Of a stretch of DNA of 64,000 bases, positions 24,901 through 39,900 are shown piece by piece (the first letter of the stretch is position 1; each line of letters begins with the position of its first letter). Position numbers and translations under genes: made by a program. The stretch is from Eumeta japonica (taxonomy: Eukaryota; Arthropoda; Insecta; Lepidoptera; Psychidae): assembly GCA_005406025.1 (NCBI GenBank), contig BGZK01001606.1:1-64000 (forward strand). The letters run 5' to 3'. A model generated the notes under the pieces. It was not told the DNA's origin. It saw only the letters and a program-made list of their open reading frames with translations, and did no database searches.

Positions 24901-27900
24901 AAATGAAAAAAATAAAATTTGACATGGCTTGAGTCAATATGTCACCGCTCCATGTGATGTTGACGTTCTCAGTTATTTCCTTGAAAAACACTAATAAAGT
25001 TTAAAGTTCCTTTAGAAATTACATGTACGATACGCAAATTGTAAGATCAATTTGTTTCGACGAGTCGTAGTATTTTGGTGGATTTGCCGTGATTCGATAT
25101 GCTTTTAATGATGATACTGAAAAATCGCTTAGTTGCACTGATACGATGGCAAGACTAAAAAAGAATCAAAAAAATATGACCAGAACACTAAACAAAAAGG
25201 ACTAATGGACAACGTTCTTGAATTTTAGCTTGGACACTGTTTTGATCAAATTATATCACTGCCAGGCGTCATATGTTTGAGCTAGTATTTGGGATAAATA
25301 ATATTTTTCGAGGACTTGCAAAAGTGTTAAACTTAGTGAAATAGCTCTGAGATTCAAACTGACATCCACATATTTTATAAAACGGTGGATTACTTTGGAA
25401 ATTATAAAATAACACAATATCACTACGAGCTTTTCCATTCGACTGTCATCCGACGTTTCCATCGACAATAATCGCGATAAAAATAATTATCTTTTACTTA
25501 TCTTTTAAACACGTTCTGTATCATACAAGCAATATTAAAAATTGAATTATTTGGAACTGTACTGGATAATTTCGTAAACTACTAAGACAGTAGAAATCTG
25601 AAAATTACTTTCCAAAACAGCAGTACATTTCGTCAACAAATACACTATTTTTAAGTAATTTCGTATACTTAATAAAGAAATAGTTTCACTGTGTCTTCGA
25701 AAAGATAATTCTTGTTTATTCAAAAAACACATTCAAGGAATTTTCTATATAAGAAACCTGATTAAAAGTGTTTGCAAAGTTTTATTAACCCTTAGCCACC
25801 TAACGTGTATTCTAGTAACACATCCACCTAACGTCAGTCATGGTGACCGCTTGCGTTTAAGTTTAAGTATTATTATAATGGTAAAAAGCGCAAAAATTGC
25901 TGTAAATCAAAACTACATCATGTTTTTCAATTGTTTTTATTTCAAATTGTTTTAATAAACTTTTCAAATTAACACTTTTACTTTTTACTATCGTTAATAA
26001 AAGTTGACTTACAAATATTTTAACAAATTATAGGTTTTTTAATTAAGCTGAGATCTAAGCAATAACAATCAATGAGACTTCTTAATTTTTAATTATTTTA
26101 GTAACTTAAACATATAATCTCTTATACAAAACTATCATTGGCACAATCAAATCACAATCATGAAAAAATTACAGCTCCCTAACATTTACAATTTTTCGCG
26201 GCAGTCTACACACATTTTTTGAGAACACTCAACGCAAATTGGATTTTTGCACTGAAAACACAAATGGAATGTTTTACGTTTCTTCTTTGGGTCACACGTT
26301 GAGCAAGTTTTTCGTGATTCTAATTTGTCAGAACTGCCTGCCGAAGATGTGCTTGGCTGTTCATCTATTTTGAGAACCCGCGAATAGCATTTTGAAGTTC
26401 TCTTTGCAATCCAAACTGGTTTACTCGACGTCTTAAATGGGGTTCGATAAGATCTTCAGCCAGTCGTTTCATGAAATTCAGTCTGAACACCTTTTTCTGA
26501 GATTGGTTCATGCTGCTGATGATGTATGCATTTGCTGCAGATACATCCAGCATTCTGTAGAAGACCACCATTGGCCAGCGCTGTGTGCGTCGAGAAGTTG
26601 AGTAAATGGCACATTTCTGATCTAATGTGTCGACGCCACCTTTGGTGCTATTATAGAAAGTTATCATTTCTGGCTTTTGTTTTTGTGGATCGATGGTTGG
26701 CGCGTGATGCATGCTGGAGAGAACAAGCACGGCTTTGTTATGCTTTGGTACATAAGATACCAATGTTGCATCAGACGTGAATCCAAAATCGAAGAGCCAA
26801 CTTCCCGATGACGGCTAGGCAAAAATTGAGGGGGTACTTCCCTTTTATTTTTTTTAGGGTACCCACAAGTGTCAGCTGTTTTTGCTTTAGAATGTTCATA
26901 AGCTCCACTGAAGTAAACCAATTGTCAACAGTGACATTTCTGTGGGTTCCTTCTATCGATGAAATCAATCGCAAAACTGCTTGCGTGGGTTTGTTCAGTC
27001 TTTGGTATTCAACGGGCAAGCCTTGGCTATCCGAGTCTTTCCCCAAGTATAAGTAGCCATCAGCAAGATATCCATTTTTGGCGTCAGTCAGGCCCATAAT
27101 TTTCAACCCATATTTATTGGGTTTTTTCGGCATGTACATTTTAAAGCTGCACCTCCCACGGAAACCCACCAACATCTCAATACAAGTGTAACTGCCAATT
27201 GAACAAACTTCTTTGCAGTTTTGTATCAGCTTATCAAACAGCTCAGATATAGGTGCAGCTTTATCAGTGCTACGGCGTTCATCTCTGGTGCTCGCATCAT
27301 CAAATCGAAGGCAATTTAGCAATGTTTCAAACCTGTTCTTGCTCATTGTACAACGATAAATCTCTTCCTGTGCCATCTGTGCTGTACCAACATGTGTAAT
27401 GTGTGTGGTTTTTTGAAAATTGCGTACAACATACCGATAAAAGCTTCCTTTAGTTCCACTCACATCGAGGTCTTGAATACATGTCTGAACGATAGTTAGG
27501 TCTTATCTTTCTAATTTTTTCGTTTGTATGTTTAACAATTACTTCTAACATATCATCAGTGAAAAATAACTGCCATATATCGATTGGTACTGTATTTCTG
27601 TTCAAAACATATCTAAAGTTCCTTTTCAATCCTGGCGGTTGACAAACGATGTTGTGTTGCAAAGTCCTTGATCTCGAAACTGGAGCTTGAGACGACCAAC
27701 GGAACCGATTTTTTCCAAAGTAGTTCCGGTACCTTGCCAATGGAACATCATCATCGGAAGATGCAGCATCATCAACTGGCAGATCATCATCATCAACTGG
27801 CAGATTATTGACGTCTTCATTTAACTCGTCAACATCAATATCAGAGTCTGATTGACACTCACCATCAATGACGTGGTCTACAGGTACATCTTCAACGTCA

Positions 27901-30900
27901 CTGCAATCTTCATTTGGTATTTCCGGCACGTCCCTTTGATCCTCGGAATCTGAGTCACACTCTTCTAACCATCTACTTATATTTTGATCACGTTGAGACA
28001 TGATAAATCTAAAACAAGCGTTAACACTAAAAGTAACGTAACAACCTAACGTCGGTCACTATGACCGCATACGAAATTTATTTACCTGAATCTTTTCACT
28101 GCCCGCACGTGTTGCTTGGTCGGGAGCGGAGCGCAAACTGGAGAGGGAGGGGAAAAAGTACACAGAGTCACAGGCTTGTGGCACGCGTAGTAACGGAAAT
28201 ATTTGAAAAAATATATCGAATGGAGTCACTGGGACCGACGTTAGGTGGTTAAGGGTTAAGCAAAATATTTCCGTCACAAATTACATAACTGTAACTAAAC
28301 ATTTTTATTACTTGCGACAAACAAACGACAAAATAACGCAATTATTATTAAAAAAAATCGAAATCATTGTTCCACGAAAATGACAGCATGGTGATTGCGA
28401 TAATGAGTAATGACGTTTAGATGTATAAATTCTAAAACGGTATTTAAAAGCACAAAAACATTCGGAATACAAAAAAATTGACGACAAACAAGGCTAGAAT
28501 TTGGTATGTGTGCTGATAGTTAGCATGCATAAAAAATGATTTTTTGTATGTGTACTACAAGTTCGTAGGGTTGCCAACATTTTTTCGGCGAAAAATAGTA
28601 TTTTCAAAATAAGCTACAAAAAATATAGTACACTTCTAAAAAATATAGTATTTTATGAAAAAATTAAAAAATATACAATGATATTAATTGTTACTTATTT
28701 ATCTTTATAAAAACTATTTTTTTTTTGCACTTCTTGCATTTTTTAACAATGTTTTGCCTAAAATGAAAGTGTCATATGCTTCATTACATTCAACTTATAA
28801 ATTAATGTAAATCAAAAGCTCATTTTTTATTAATGAGATACTACTTCTGTTTCTTTCTCCCGCCATTCGAATTCATAACCGAAAATATTCTTTCTGTAAA
28901 TGCCGAAGTGGCGGAATAGAGAACAGGAATGATATGACTTTAAATAAATTAGGTAAGTTATTTTCAGTATTTTTAAAATATGCTGCCCTTTTTGTCCTGT
29001 AGTTTTTTCCGTAAACTCATTTCAATCTTTTACTTTTGCAAAAATTTCATTCAATGTTGTAATTTCAAAGTAAAGGTCGTCCATTTCGATACTCAGATAC
29101 ATACAAAATTAAAATATATCAAATAAATTATTTCTATGTTGTCAATTTGATATTGACAGGTTCGGAACCAAAGATAAACGATTATAGATACTTTCGGATT
29201 TCGGAAACACGTACGCCTTACTAAATAGTTAATATAAAAGCGCGTTCACAAATTTTAAAAATGCGGATTTGTTTGTTAGATTTCGGTGTTGAAAATATAG
29301 TATTTTTGCGTACTATATATTACTTCAAAAGTATATAGCACGCAAACTCGAAATATAGTACAATACTATATATTATAGTACGGTTGGCAACCTTAACTAC
29401 ACGTAAGAGATATGTGATTATAGTAAAAAAAATCAAAAACATCTTTATTTCATAAGTAATGAGATTACACTTGAAAAACGTCATTAATATATTCTTTATA
29501 ATATTACCACTCATTCCAAACGCTGATTCACCTTTAAAAGAATGGGCAAGAAACTTAAGGGTTGCTCTTCGTTTACTCATCAATAAAAAGTATCGAGTGA
29601 TTAATAATTTAGTCTGCATTTAGAAATAATATAAGGCAAACTAATAAATAGCCAAACAGATCAATCCCAAGGGCTTTTTTTACTAAAATATTCAGACACA
29701 GTATAATAGCCTTTGCCGTATAACTTTCTCTTAACGAAATGTTTAAATTCATAAAATGGCTAATTTTGAATTTCAGCTGGAATTTGATTACAAAAGTGCA
29801 CACATTTTCCTTTAAATGATTTGGTAACTTTGCTTAGACGAGTTTTATGAGCAGCAAGATCATTCTTATGTCTAGTGTTAATCTTATGGATGTCACTCAT
29901 TTTTTGAATAACATATATTGGGTTTTGATATACGTGTCGTGATGCTAAAGTTAAGATATCATTTTCCTTAAATTTTTTTGAGATGTCATTGGTTTTATTT
30001 GTATATACACACAGCCGACATGTTAATATCGGCTTGTAATACAAGAATTCTAACATAACTCAGCATCTAAAATGAAACCAAGAAATAAGGTCGTGTCCAC
30101 AATATCCACTACCTCTTTCTTGACCATTACGTTTGTATCGATCAATTTAGAATTAGATAGAGAAAATTTAACAAGTTTTATTGTCCTTTCATTAATTAGA
30201 TTATCAATCTAAACTACACAGTAATTTCAGAGATGCTACTGTTTACTTCATCAAAAGCTGGTTGATGTCTATCAATCTTAAAAAGTAAGGAGAAAACAAT
30301 ATAATACAGAGAAAACAATACAATCCCATGACCATCCTTAACCACATTAGGTAGATCATTTATGTACAGTAGGAATAGAAATGGTCCAAGAACTGAACTC
30401 TGTGGCGCACCCACATTGACTGCAGATCCTGACAACTATTTACCACTAAAATCAACGCTTTGAATTCTATCACTTAGATAAGATTCCAGAAGTCTAAGAG
30501 ATCGACCCGCGACGCCATAATTACGTAGTTTCCTGATCAATGTGTCATAATAAACGCAGTCAAATGCCTTGGATAAATCACAGAAAAGAATAACGGGTCT
30601 CGTGAATCTTCCTAGGCATCAAAAATCTGCTGGATAAGCTCAACACTGGCTTCAGTTTTTGAGCAACCCTTTGTGAATCCAAATTCAAACGCAGGTTTTG
30701 CTCACTGGCCCTGTAAGTTCTGTAAAGCTGATGCTAGAAATGCTTAAGCATAGCTGTAAAGGGTGTTATTAAGTAAGTTATGTGTTAAGTGAGATTAATT
30801 TTCGTTTTATGTAAAAGTGATTTTTGTGAAATGGCTTGGACATATGTATAATGCTTAGATTTTTTAATGGATATCAGAGTAGGCTGTGTGTTTCTGTCAT

Positions 30901-33900
30901 TACGATGTTGTCGCTCTGTGGGCACGCGATACCCCGTGCATATGTCGTGACAGCTTGCTCGCAGTGCGGCAAAATTTGATACGTTAATATTAAATAGAGT
31001 TATGTAGATATCCTTAGTTTTAAAAGGGAATCACAATATTCTAAATTTAAAAAAAAATATCTATAAACGATATTTTATATTTGAAAGTTTGGGACTATAC
31101 GAAGTAATTTCGATTCACATTTAGGTATGTTGATAATTCTAAAATACATGCATACCAATAGAAATCACTATATATTATCAAACAGTAACACTATAATTTT
31201 TATTATAATTTATTAGTAAAATGCATCAATTTCCGAATGATGTATGTGCATTTAATTTCTGATAACAGTATAACATGAAGACGAACAGATTAGCCGCAAT
31301 CCAAAGAAGGAACTTGACGTGCTATTTAAATAAAATAATGAGTTATGTGTACTTGTAAAAAATGTACAACCAGACGTGATTATTTTATGGGGTTAATTTA
31401 TACTCATGATTATAAAATATCACAAACGTTTTGATATTCATTTTGTACTTAAATATTGTAGGTTTTAAATTATGGATTTATGTGTTTGTTTGTTAAATTT
31501 TCCTTTCTTTCATTGTAATTTTTTTCGAAGACAATATATAAAAATGTAACCTTAATCCTTGAAATTGTTTATCTTGCAGGTGTCTCAAATTGTCAACAAC
31601 AAAAGTCTTCACTCCAAATACTTCACTTGTGCGCGTTATCCCGCCAAGATTAGGCAATTTGTCCACTAGAGTTGCCACTACTATTAGACTGCTTTTATTT
31701 TTTACCTAAAAATATATATACGAATATGAAAAACAAGTATAAATCTATTTAATCTATTTTTAAATGTATGTATTAAATTGCTAAATACACATTAATATTA
31801 TAAAAAGGTAAAATTTGTGTTGCTTGTAGGGAGTGATTTCTAAAGTTACTGTATAGATTTTAAAAATTGCTTCGCTTATGGAAAGCAACACCGCCCATGA
31901 TTAGTACAGGCTGTTTTTTATTATTATAATAACGTAGTTGTCCAACTCGAAACCAGGCTATTTGTAAATAAGTCGGAAGAAAAAGCGCTGCTTGGCTATA
32001 TTATTCGCATGCGCTGATCAAGATGATTGGATATATGTAACATAATGAATTACAGAAATGCTAGTAATCAATAGAATTAAAAATAATTAAGCGACATGAT
32101 ATACCTAGTTTTTATATTTAAGCTGTAATAACTTTTTTATGTTAATAATAAATTAAAGATTTTAAAATATTCTAAATAAATGACACAATAATAATTAATT
32201 AATAAAGCGAGCATAAAGCATTTAAACAAATTAGGAATTAATAATATATATAGGTTAGGAATATTTTTATATAAACGCATATAAAAAACTATAGATTTGT
32301 AAAATGCCATATAAACAATTTTATATAATGGTATATATTTATACTCTACGAATAAAATTGAATGAGCGTACAAAAATTGAAAAAGTTAATAATTTAATCG
32401 AAATTCAATCAATGGTGGAATCGGGACCAAGATCACGGTGAACACAGCACCGTTAGTTGATATAAAATGTAGGAAGCAATTTATGTTCTGCGGACGGAGT
32501 TGCTGGCGAAAGCTATCAGCAATAAAACCTATTAAGAGTTTGATTCTTTTTTAGAGTTCTATAGGAATTTGTAAGAATCATTATAGTTTAGTAACAGATT
32601 TCAATAAATTATATATGGAAATAACTGGAAGCCAGTGAAGAGATAAAGGATGAATTGTTTAGAGTTTGGTGAATAATGATAAAAAACCGTGATTAAGAGT
32701 AGACAAAAGAGTGTTTATTTCTTGTTGTCGAATAGCTGTGGTTCTTTTCTGTGAGATTAATAAGCACTCTTATGTTTTGTCGGATGTCAACGGATGGACA
32801 TAGATTAAATGAAAGAAAGTGTAAAGACTAGATTATTTTTAGGATTTCACGGTTAAGGGTTCAATGAAAAATAGTAAGAATTGCGATAATAAGACCACTC
32901 CGCGGAATTTTTTTGTTTGTTTTTACTATTTGGGATTTACAAATGCCAATTAGCTGAAGCAATCATTAAGAACTACTATAACTCATTTTTTGACGTGATA
33001 ACGTCTTATAAATCGATAAACGCCGGCTGCAAGCACTAAAAAGCATGACTCATTGTCGCGTTCCGCCTGAGCCGCGCGTGCGAACGAGAGTGCGGAACAA
33101 TAGAGACACGTTCGGCCTAAGCGTTCGGCTTATGATGTATCTTTACTCTTTACTGAATAATTTAAGTAGAAAAATATTTGAATTAACGAGTGCAAATAAA
33201 TTTTAATTTATCGAAAACATTGTTATTTTCAATTAACTCCTTCTTTATGTTATACAAAATAATGATAATTCAATTCAATTCATAAAAGAATGCAATTTTT
33301 CATCAATGTTTTCTTATGACATTATCACGTAAAATTATCGTCCATAAACCGACTTTACAGACAACCAATTTTTAAAATTTATATTTTATATCTTTTTTTA
33401 TTTATCGAATATAACTTTATAATTCATATAATGCAGGGTGTAAGGGACAGCCCTCCGAAAACTGATAGGGTGAATTCAGACCCTTATTTTGAATCAAATT
33501 CCACTGGAAATTTTCTCAGGAAAAAAAAATGTTTTTTTTTTTCAGTTAAAACTACTTTAATTCTATGTAAAATCACATTTTCTGTACGCAGCATTCCATT
33601 TTTGTAAATAAAACAGGTAAAATAAAAAAGGCAGCAATGGATCTTTAAATTACTTTAACGAACAACGCACGGAATCAGCTGTTCTACTATCTGCCTAGCT
33701 ACAAAATTTACCGAGTTCACGCTGTCACGCCCGGGGCGGGGCAACGGCAGCGGCCGTCAGTCGTACGTCGGCTCCTTTGAACTCTTTCTGTTCATGCCAC
33801 GATCGTGCGGCAGCCGACAACTCGCTGTACTGCGCACCCGCGTGATTTAAAAATGGTAGCGATACATTGCGTATGAGGTGATAAAACAAATCAGTTCTCT

Positions 33901-36900
33901 TGGATTCTCTTAACTTTCCTGAAATAATTTCATGCGCGGATCATCTTAGTATAATATACTGAGTTCACTCTATCAGTTTGCGGAAGGCTGTCCCTTACAC
34001 CCGGCATAATACTTTACATGTGGATTAAGCTATCGTTAATAAATTCGGCCAGGTATTTTTTTAAGATGAAAATGAGACTAGAACAAGAGCGAAGGTGTGG
34101 AAGGGGGACGTAATTTAGGCAGTGATTGAATATAGGCAGTACGGGAGGGGACGCGGGAGTTGCGACACGGTTATAGTATGTAACTGATATAATAATATAA
34201 ATATGTTCAAGAAGAAAGAGCCGCGGCCAAATTTTTGAAAGAAATAAGAAGTGTTTATATGTATGTTATACTTTCATGAATAAATCAATGACTCAATTGA
34301 TGAGATTTGCTAGGGAGAAATAGCTTGTAGGTCGTCCACATATTTCGTCACACCTTTTTTCACGATATTTTAACCCCCGCCTACCCTCTTTCTTTTTACA
34401 CTTGGTCACATGCACATCAAGCCCCGTACAAATATTATGTCACACCATACAATTACCCCCTCTCCTTTTTGAGTCTATATGCCAGCTGTAGAATACAATT
34501 TACTTAAAATTCATAGTTGTCTTTTAAATAGTTTATCATTTAACTTATTGCAACAATTATTTTTGAATAATAATAATAAAACTTATTTTTACAATGATAT
34601 TGTAACAATTATTTTTAAATACTGCTTATAATAATACACATAACCTCGTGTCCGATAGACTATGAAGATTTTTTTTTTAATTTATGACTTTGAAATGTGA
34701 TGCCACACTTAACGAAAATCCGGGGGCCCCCATGTCAAAGTTAGTAACGTTCTGTCCAGACCCCTAACCCTAGTGCGTGACATAATATATGGATGACTTC
34801 TAACCTAAAGACAGACGTGTATCGCTTTTTATTTGAGGAAAGAAATAAGAAAATATAGGCGTTTTTTTATTAAAAAAACCAAAATAGTAATGCACACCAA
34901 CGCAATATATGCCAGAATGTTAGTCCACGCGGGTGGAAAGCTAGTATTTAAATTTTTATAAGATTGATATAACATTTTCAAACAAATTTTTAGGCACTTC
35001 CTCTTATTTTGTGGTCTTAAAACTTGGCACATATATAATGGATATTATTCAGCCTACATCTTTAAGAGGTTTTAAAAAATATCGGCCAAAAACTGAACCA
35101 TACCTGTATATTAAATAGGTGTTAAGTATATTATATCGTTCAGTACTTTTCCGGCAAGTTATTAATTGATTTTCTATTGTATTTATTTTTTGTTAAGTAG
35201 CTATTGGCAACCTTTAGCATTATTAATAAAAAACCAAAAAGTATTATAAAGAAAAGTATCTATCCAACACAATCTAAAGATCAAAAGAAATATATAGCTA
35301 GTTTGACATATTTTGGTACAATTTCGGAGAAAATTTCAAGATTATTAAAAAAACATAATATTTATACGGCCTTTAAAACAAATAATAATTTGAAAACTTT
35401 ATGTAACAATAAAGATAAATTACACAATAATAAAAAATCTGGAATTTATAAATTAACTTGTGATGACTGTAAATCAATATATATAGGACAAACCGGACGT
35501 TGCTTTGAAAAAAGATATAAAGAAATTATTTCGGCCTTTAAAAATAATAAATCAGACAGATCCCATTTTGCTAAACATCTATTAGAAACCGGTCATAAGC
35601 TTAATAATGATCACAAATTCGATGTCTCTCATGTGTGTGAGAAGGGGTTACGTTTGAATGTTTTGGAATCCTTCGAAATTTTAAAACATAAAAATAATAA
35701 TAATATGCTCAACGACCAAATTGACGTTTATAAATCGCCATTATTGGACGCTTGCCTGTAACTACTTGGGTAATGTTGGTGATGGTTAGTCTGTGACATT
35801 TGACAAGCATGTCTATCGGTGGTGATCTGTGGCTGTCTTAATAATGTTTTCGTCGCTCTTTGACCATTGCATGACAGCGGCCTGTCTAACGAGGTTGTGT
35901 TGGTTGTTTTAACGCTCCTTGCACCCTGGTGGATGTGACTGTCGGCAATTTCCTGAAGATGTGCCTTGTTGGCATGAAACGTACAAGAACTAAACAATTT
36001 AATAGTTGGCGGAATTAGATAATTATAATAATAAATAACACTTGCTTAGGTGTTCGATATCTGTCAATCCTCTGGAATCAATATTCAATCATTTGGATAG
36101 AGATTCGTAGTGGAGAGGCAGATTCGAGGGTCAGCGGTGGGTTGCATGCTGCATGTTAATGCATGTTGCAGGCAAGCGTCTACTATGGATTTCCGCGAAT
36201 TAACACCTCATACAATACAAAACCTTTAGCATTACCAACAAAAATAATTTTCAAACTTTTAATTCTTTTTTCCTCTCTAATGTAGTTTCAAGTGTTTATG
36301 TAGAAGTCACTACCCGACATACTTCGCATAACAACGCACATAACAATGAAAAACCTAAACAACAACAATGATCTGAAAAAAGAGACTGTAGTCTTGGGTG
36401 TTCGGGATATTTTTTGTTGTTATGTGTGTATAGTAACACCCAATACAAGGTCATGGCAGTCGCATAAATATTTGGCAGAACTATAACAAGCGTTATGTAA
36501 TATTAGTTGGAATATTGTTGGTATAAGTGACCTCATGCAAATCGGCTGAAAAAATGAAAGAACATGAAGAATAGCATTACAGAAAATTAATATTAATGAC
36601 ATATGCTAATTTAGTGTATACTCACACTTACAGCATAAGGAAATTGAAAAGAAAAACTGAAAAACTGTTGACCATGCAGGCCATCCTTAAAACTTCCCAC
36701 TATGATATTTATCGATGTGTCTTTGAGCTCTTGAAAAGATCCAGTTAGTTATAGAATAAACGTCCTGTTTGTCCTATATAAATTGTTTTGAAACGAGATA
36801 CAAAGAACATATTTCGGCTTTTAGAAATAATAAATCAGACAATTTCATTTTGCTAAACATTTGATAGAAACCGGTCATAAACTCAATAATGACCACAAGT

Positions 36901-39900
36901 TCAATATTTTACATATGTGTGAGAAGAGGTTTTCCATATCTGTCAATCCTCTTAAATTAATATTCAATTCATTGGATAGGGATTCGTAGTGGAAGAACAG
37001 ATTCAAGTCAGCGGTGGGTTGTATGCCACATGTTGATGTGTATTGCAGGGAAGTGTCTAATTATGGATTTCTGCTTATGGATTAACACATTAACCAATTA
37101 ACCACACAAAATGGAATACTTAACAAATGCTGCTAAAAACATGACCAGTCAGGAAAAAAGTCAAGAGTCATATTTAAAATTACATACTTTTGGTAAAACT
37201 CGCATCGAAACACGTTTAAGTAACCAATATAAATTAGAAATTTAAAAACACAATTCAAAAGTATATAGTAGGAATTGTTACATTTTTCAATGTTTAATTG
37301 ATATAGTATGCTTTTTGGGTAAACAAAAATTACATTTTGGAGATCTTAATGAAACAATTTCTTCCTTAAATAGAAAAAAATATTTAGAAATGAGAGATTT
37401 GTTGTCGAAATATGATGGTATATTTTGGAAAGTCATTTACTAACTTCCATTCAGACTTTTACGAGCTTAACCATTACACTTTCGAATGACTCAATTTCTA
37501 GTATTGCCTCTCTGATACACAGTATGATTAAAAAACAAATAAAATATAAATGAAATATTGCGATTATTATTGATGAAACGTCACATGTCAGTGGAAGAGA
37601 ACAGCTTGTAGTTGTATTACGATATTTTATAAATTCTAGAGTAGTTAATTGATTTATAATGTACATGGATGACAATTTGGATCGCACAGATATTCCAATG
37701 AGTTCAGTACTTTTGCATGTCCTTGAAGAATATAGGTGTTTATAAAAAATAATAGTTCTAACATAGGACGGCGTGGTAGTTATGTCTTCTAAGAAAAACT
37801 ATGTCCAAGCTAAAATTAAAGAATGTTCTTTTAGCTCTTTTCATTTGTGATTTCCATTGAAAAAGACCTGTTTGCTGATTTATAATGTTCTACAACCGCA
37901 AAAACAGGTAGGCGGATTTAACATATAAATATTATAAAGACTGTTTTAAAGCACACACTTGTAGTTACGGTTGCTATACTGATGTTATATATTGCACTAA
38001 ATTTTACTACACAAAAATGATAGCAGAGTGACAACAATGGTCTTTAAATAATCACTTTGGTTATCCTGTAATAGATTTGATTATTCAACTCTTGGTAATT
38101 CATACAATCTATTACTTGGATATCTAACGTGGTTAAATCAGTCTCAACGATGACTTGCAGTAGAACGCTTTCATTGGGTACATTATTCCTTGGGTATCTA
38201 ATGTGGCCAAAGAAGTTTTAAGACCACTTGCAGTAGAACGCCTTTAATGTGTAAGTTTTTTTTGTAATAAGTAATATCTAAAACGTATATAGGAACATAG
38301 AAATGTAGCTGTTTAATGCCTGCCTTAGTTTTAGTGGTGCTACATTGCTATCAAAGTGCTCAAAAGTTTGTACAACAGTACAACGAATTCGGTCTGAAAA
38401 CAAAATGAAAATGTGAAACGAAAATGGAAGATAAGTTATATCAACGAAACTATGGACTGACTATTGAAACAGTCATGTAAGGTATCAAATAAAAACTTGT
38501 TAAAACAGGTCTAAAAACATACTTAGATTATTTCTTAAGCATTTAGATTTTAGAGGAAAAAAAATGCTTCCAATATATTGTCTATCAGTTATTTCTAATA
38601 ATATTACTCACAATATACTGAAAAAACATATGAACATTAGATAGAAATGTGTACATGCAGCAGTGACTTAAGGTAAAGGGGGGCAGAGTCGAGAGGTAAG
38701 GATGGAGTGGTACACAATTTGTATTACCTGTTTCAAGGTTACATCCGCCAAAGAAAAATAAGATAGAAATACATAAAAACTCTATAAAATGAACCATCTA
38801 AATATAATGATATGTCTATATATGGAAGAAAATACCTAATCTACTCTAAGTAAGCTTTTTTAAATAACTCAAAAATTATATAATAGAAAAACTATGAATG
38901 ATTTGCATAATTTTGTAAATTGATGTTATTTAAGGCCAATAGTTTCTATCAAAATGCCTTATCAAATAGTGTAATTGACAGTATATAAATATGTCATATT
39001 GATATATAAAAATTGTAGCACGAGACTCTTACCATGGCAATGCAATTTGTACCTATAAAATATTGTAACTAGATACTCACAGTTCCAGTGTTTACAGTTT
39101 TGTCCTGCACAAAATCAGACATATTTTTCCATGGTACATATTTCTTTTGAATTATTATAGAGTCTTCGATAATTTCACTATCTTTTTTAATGGAATCTTC
39201 ATAGAAACACTTTTCCACAAAAGAAGAATTTGATTTAGTTGTGTTCATCCAAATTTTAATCAATTTTCTGTTACTTGGCGATTGTTTAAGGTACTGTTCA
39301 CAATCTTCTGTTGTTGGTAAATATGTAGATTCGATTATTTCATCTCTTCCAACCTCAAAATATTTTGATACAAAATAGTAAATGAAAGTGGGAGTTAAGC
39401 ACTTTACTACGTCAAATTTATTTATGAAAAAATCTTCTTGGATCTTTGTATAACTTTTCTCTTGTGAACTTTCTTGAAATGTATGTTCAATTAACTTCAT
39501 AGTGAAGCAGTATGTGGATATATTGGATTCAAATTTTTGCATTTTAAATAATTGGTAACCTAGGTACTGTGCATGTAACCGGACATTAAAAAGCTGGCCC
39601 ATAGTATGTTGCAATAAAAATTCAATAACATACTTATACTCTTCTATAGATGCACTATTGGTACTAATTTTATGTTTTACTACAAAATACATGATTAAGA
39701 ATTGTGATATTATAGGAAGGCTATAAAGATTAACTTCATCAAATGCCTCTTTTCCTATTTCTTGATTCTGAAAAGAGAATTAATTTAAAGTTACTATAAT
39801 ATTTTCCCAAGCAAAAAAAAGATATTAGTGAGTACTTTGTCTTTCAGTTAGCAGCTACATAATCTGATTTTTACCATTAGGACCATCAGCCCTTCATTTT

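Noticed and set aside
26526..27056. + strand frames over the piggyBac element
   Set aside because: Antisense shadows of the transposase, with no separate homology.
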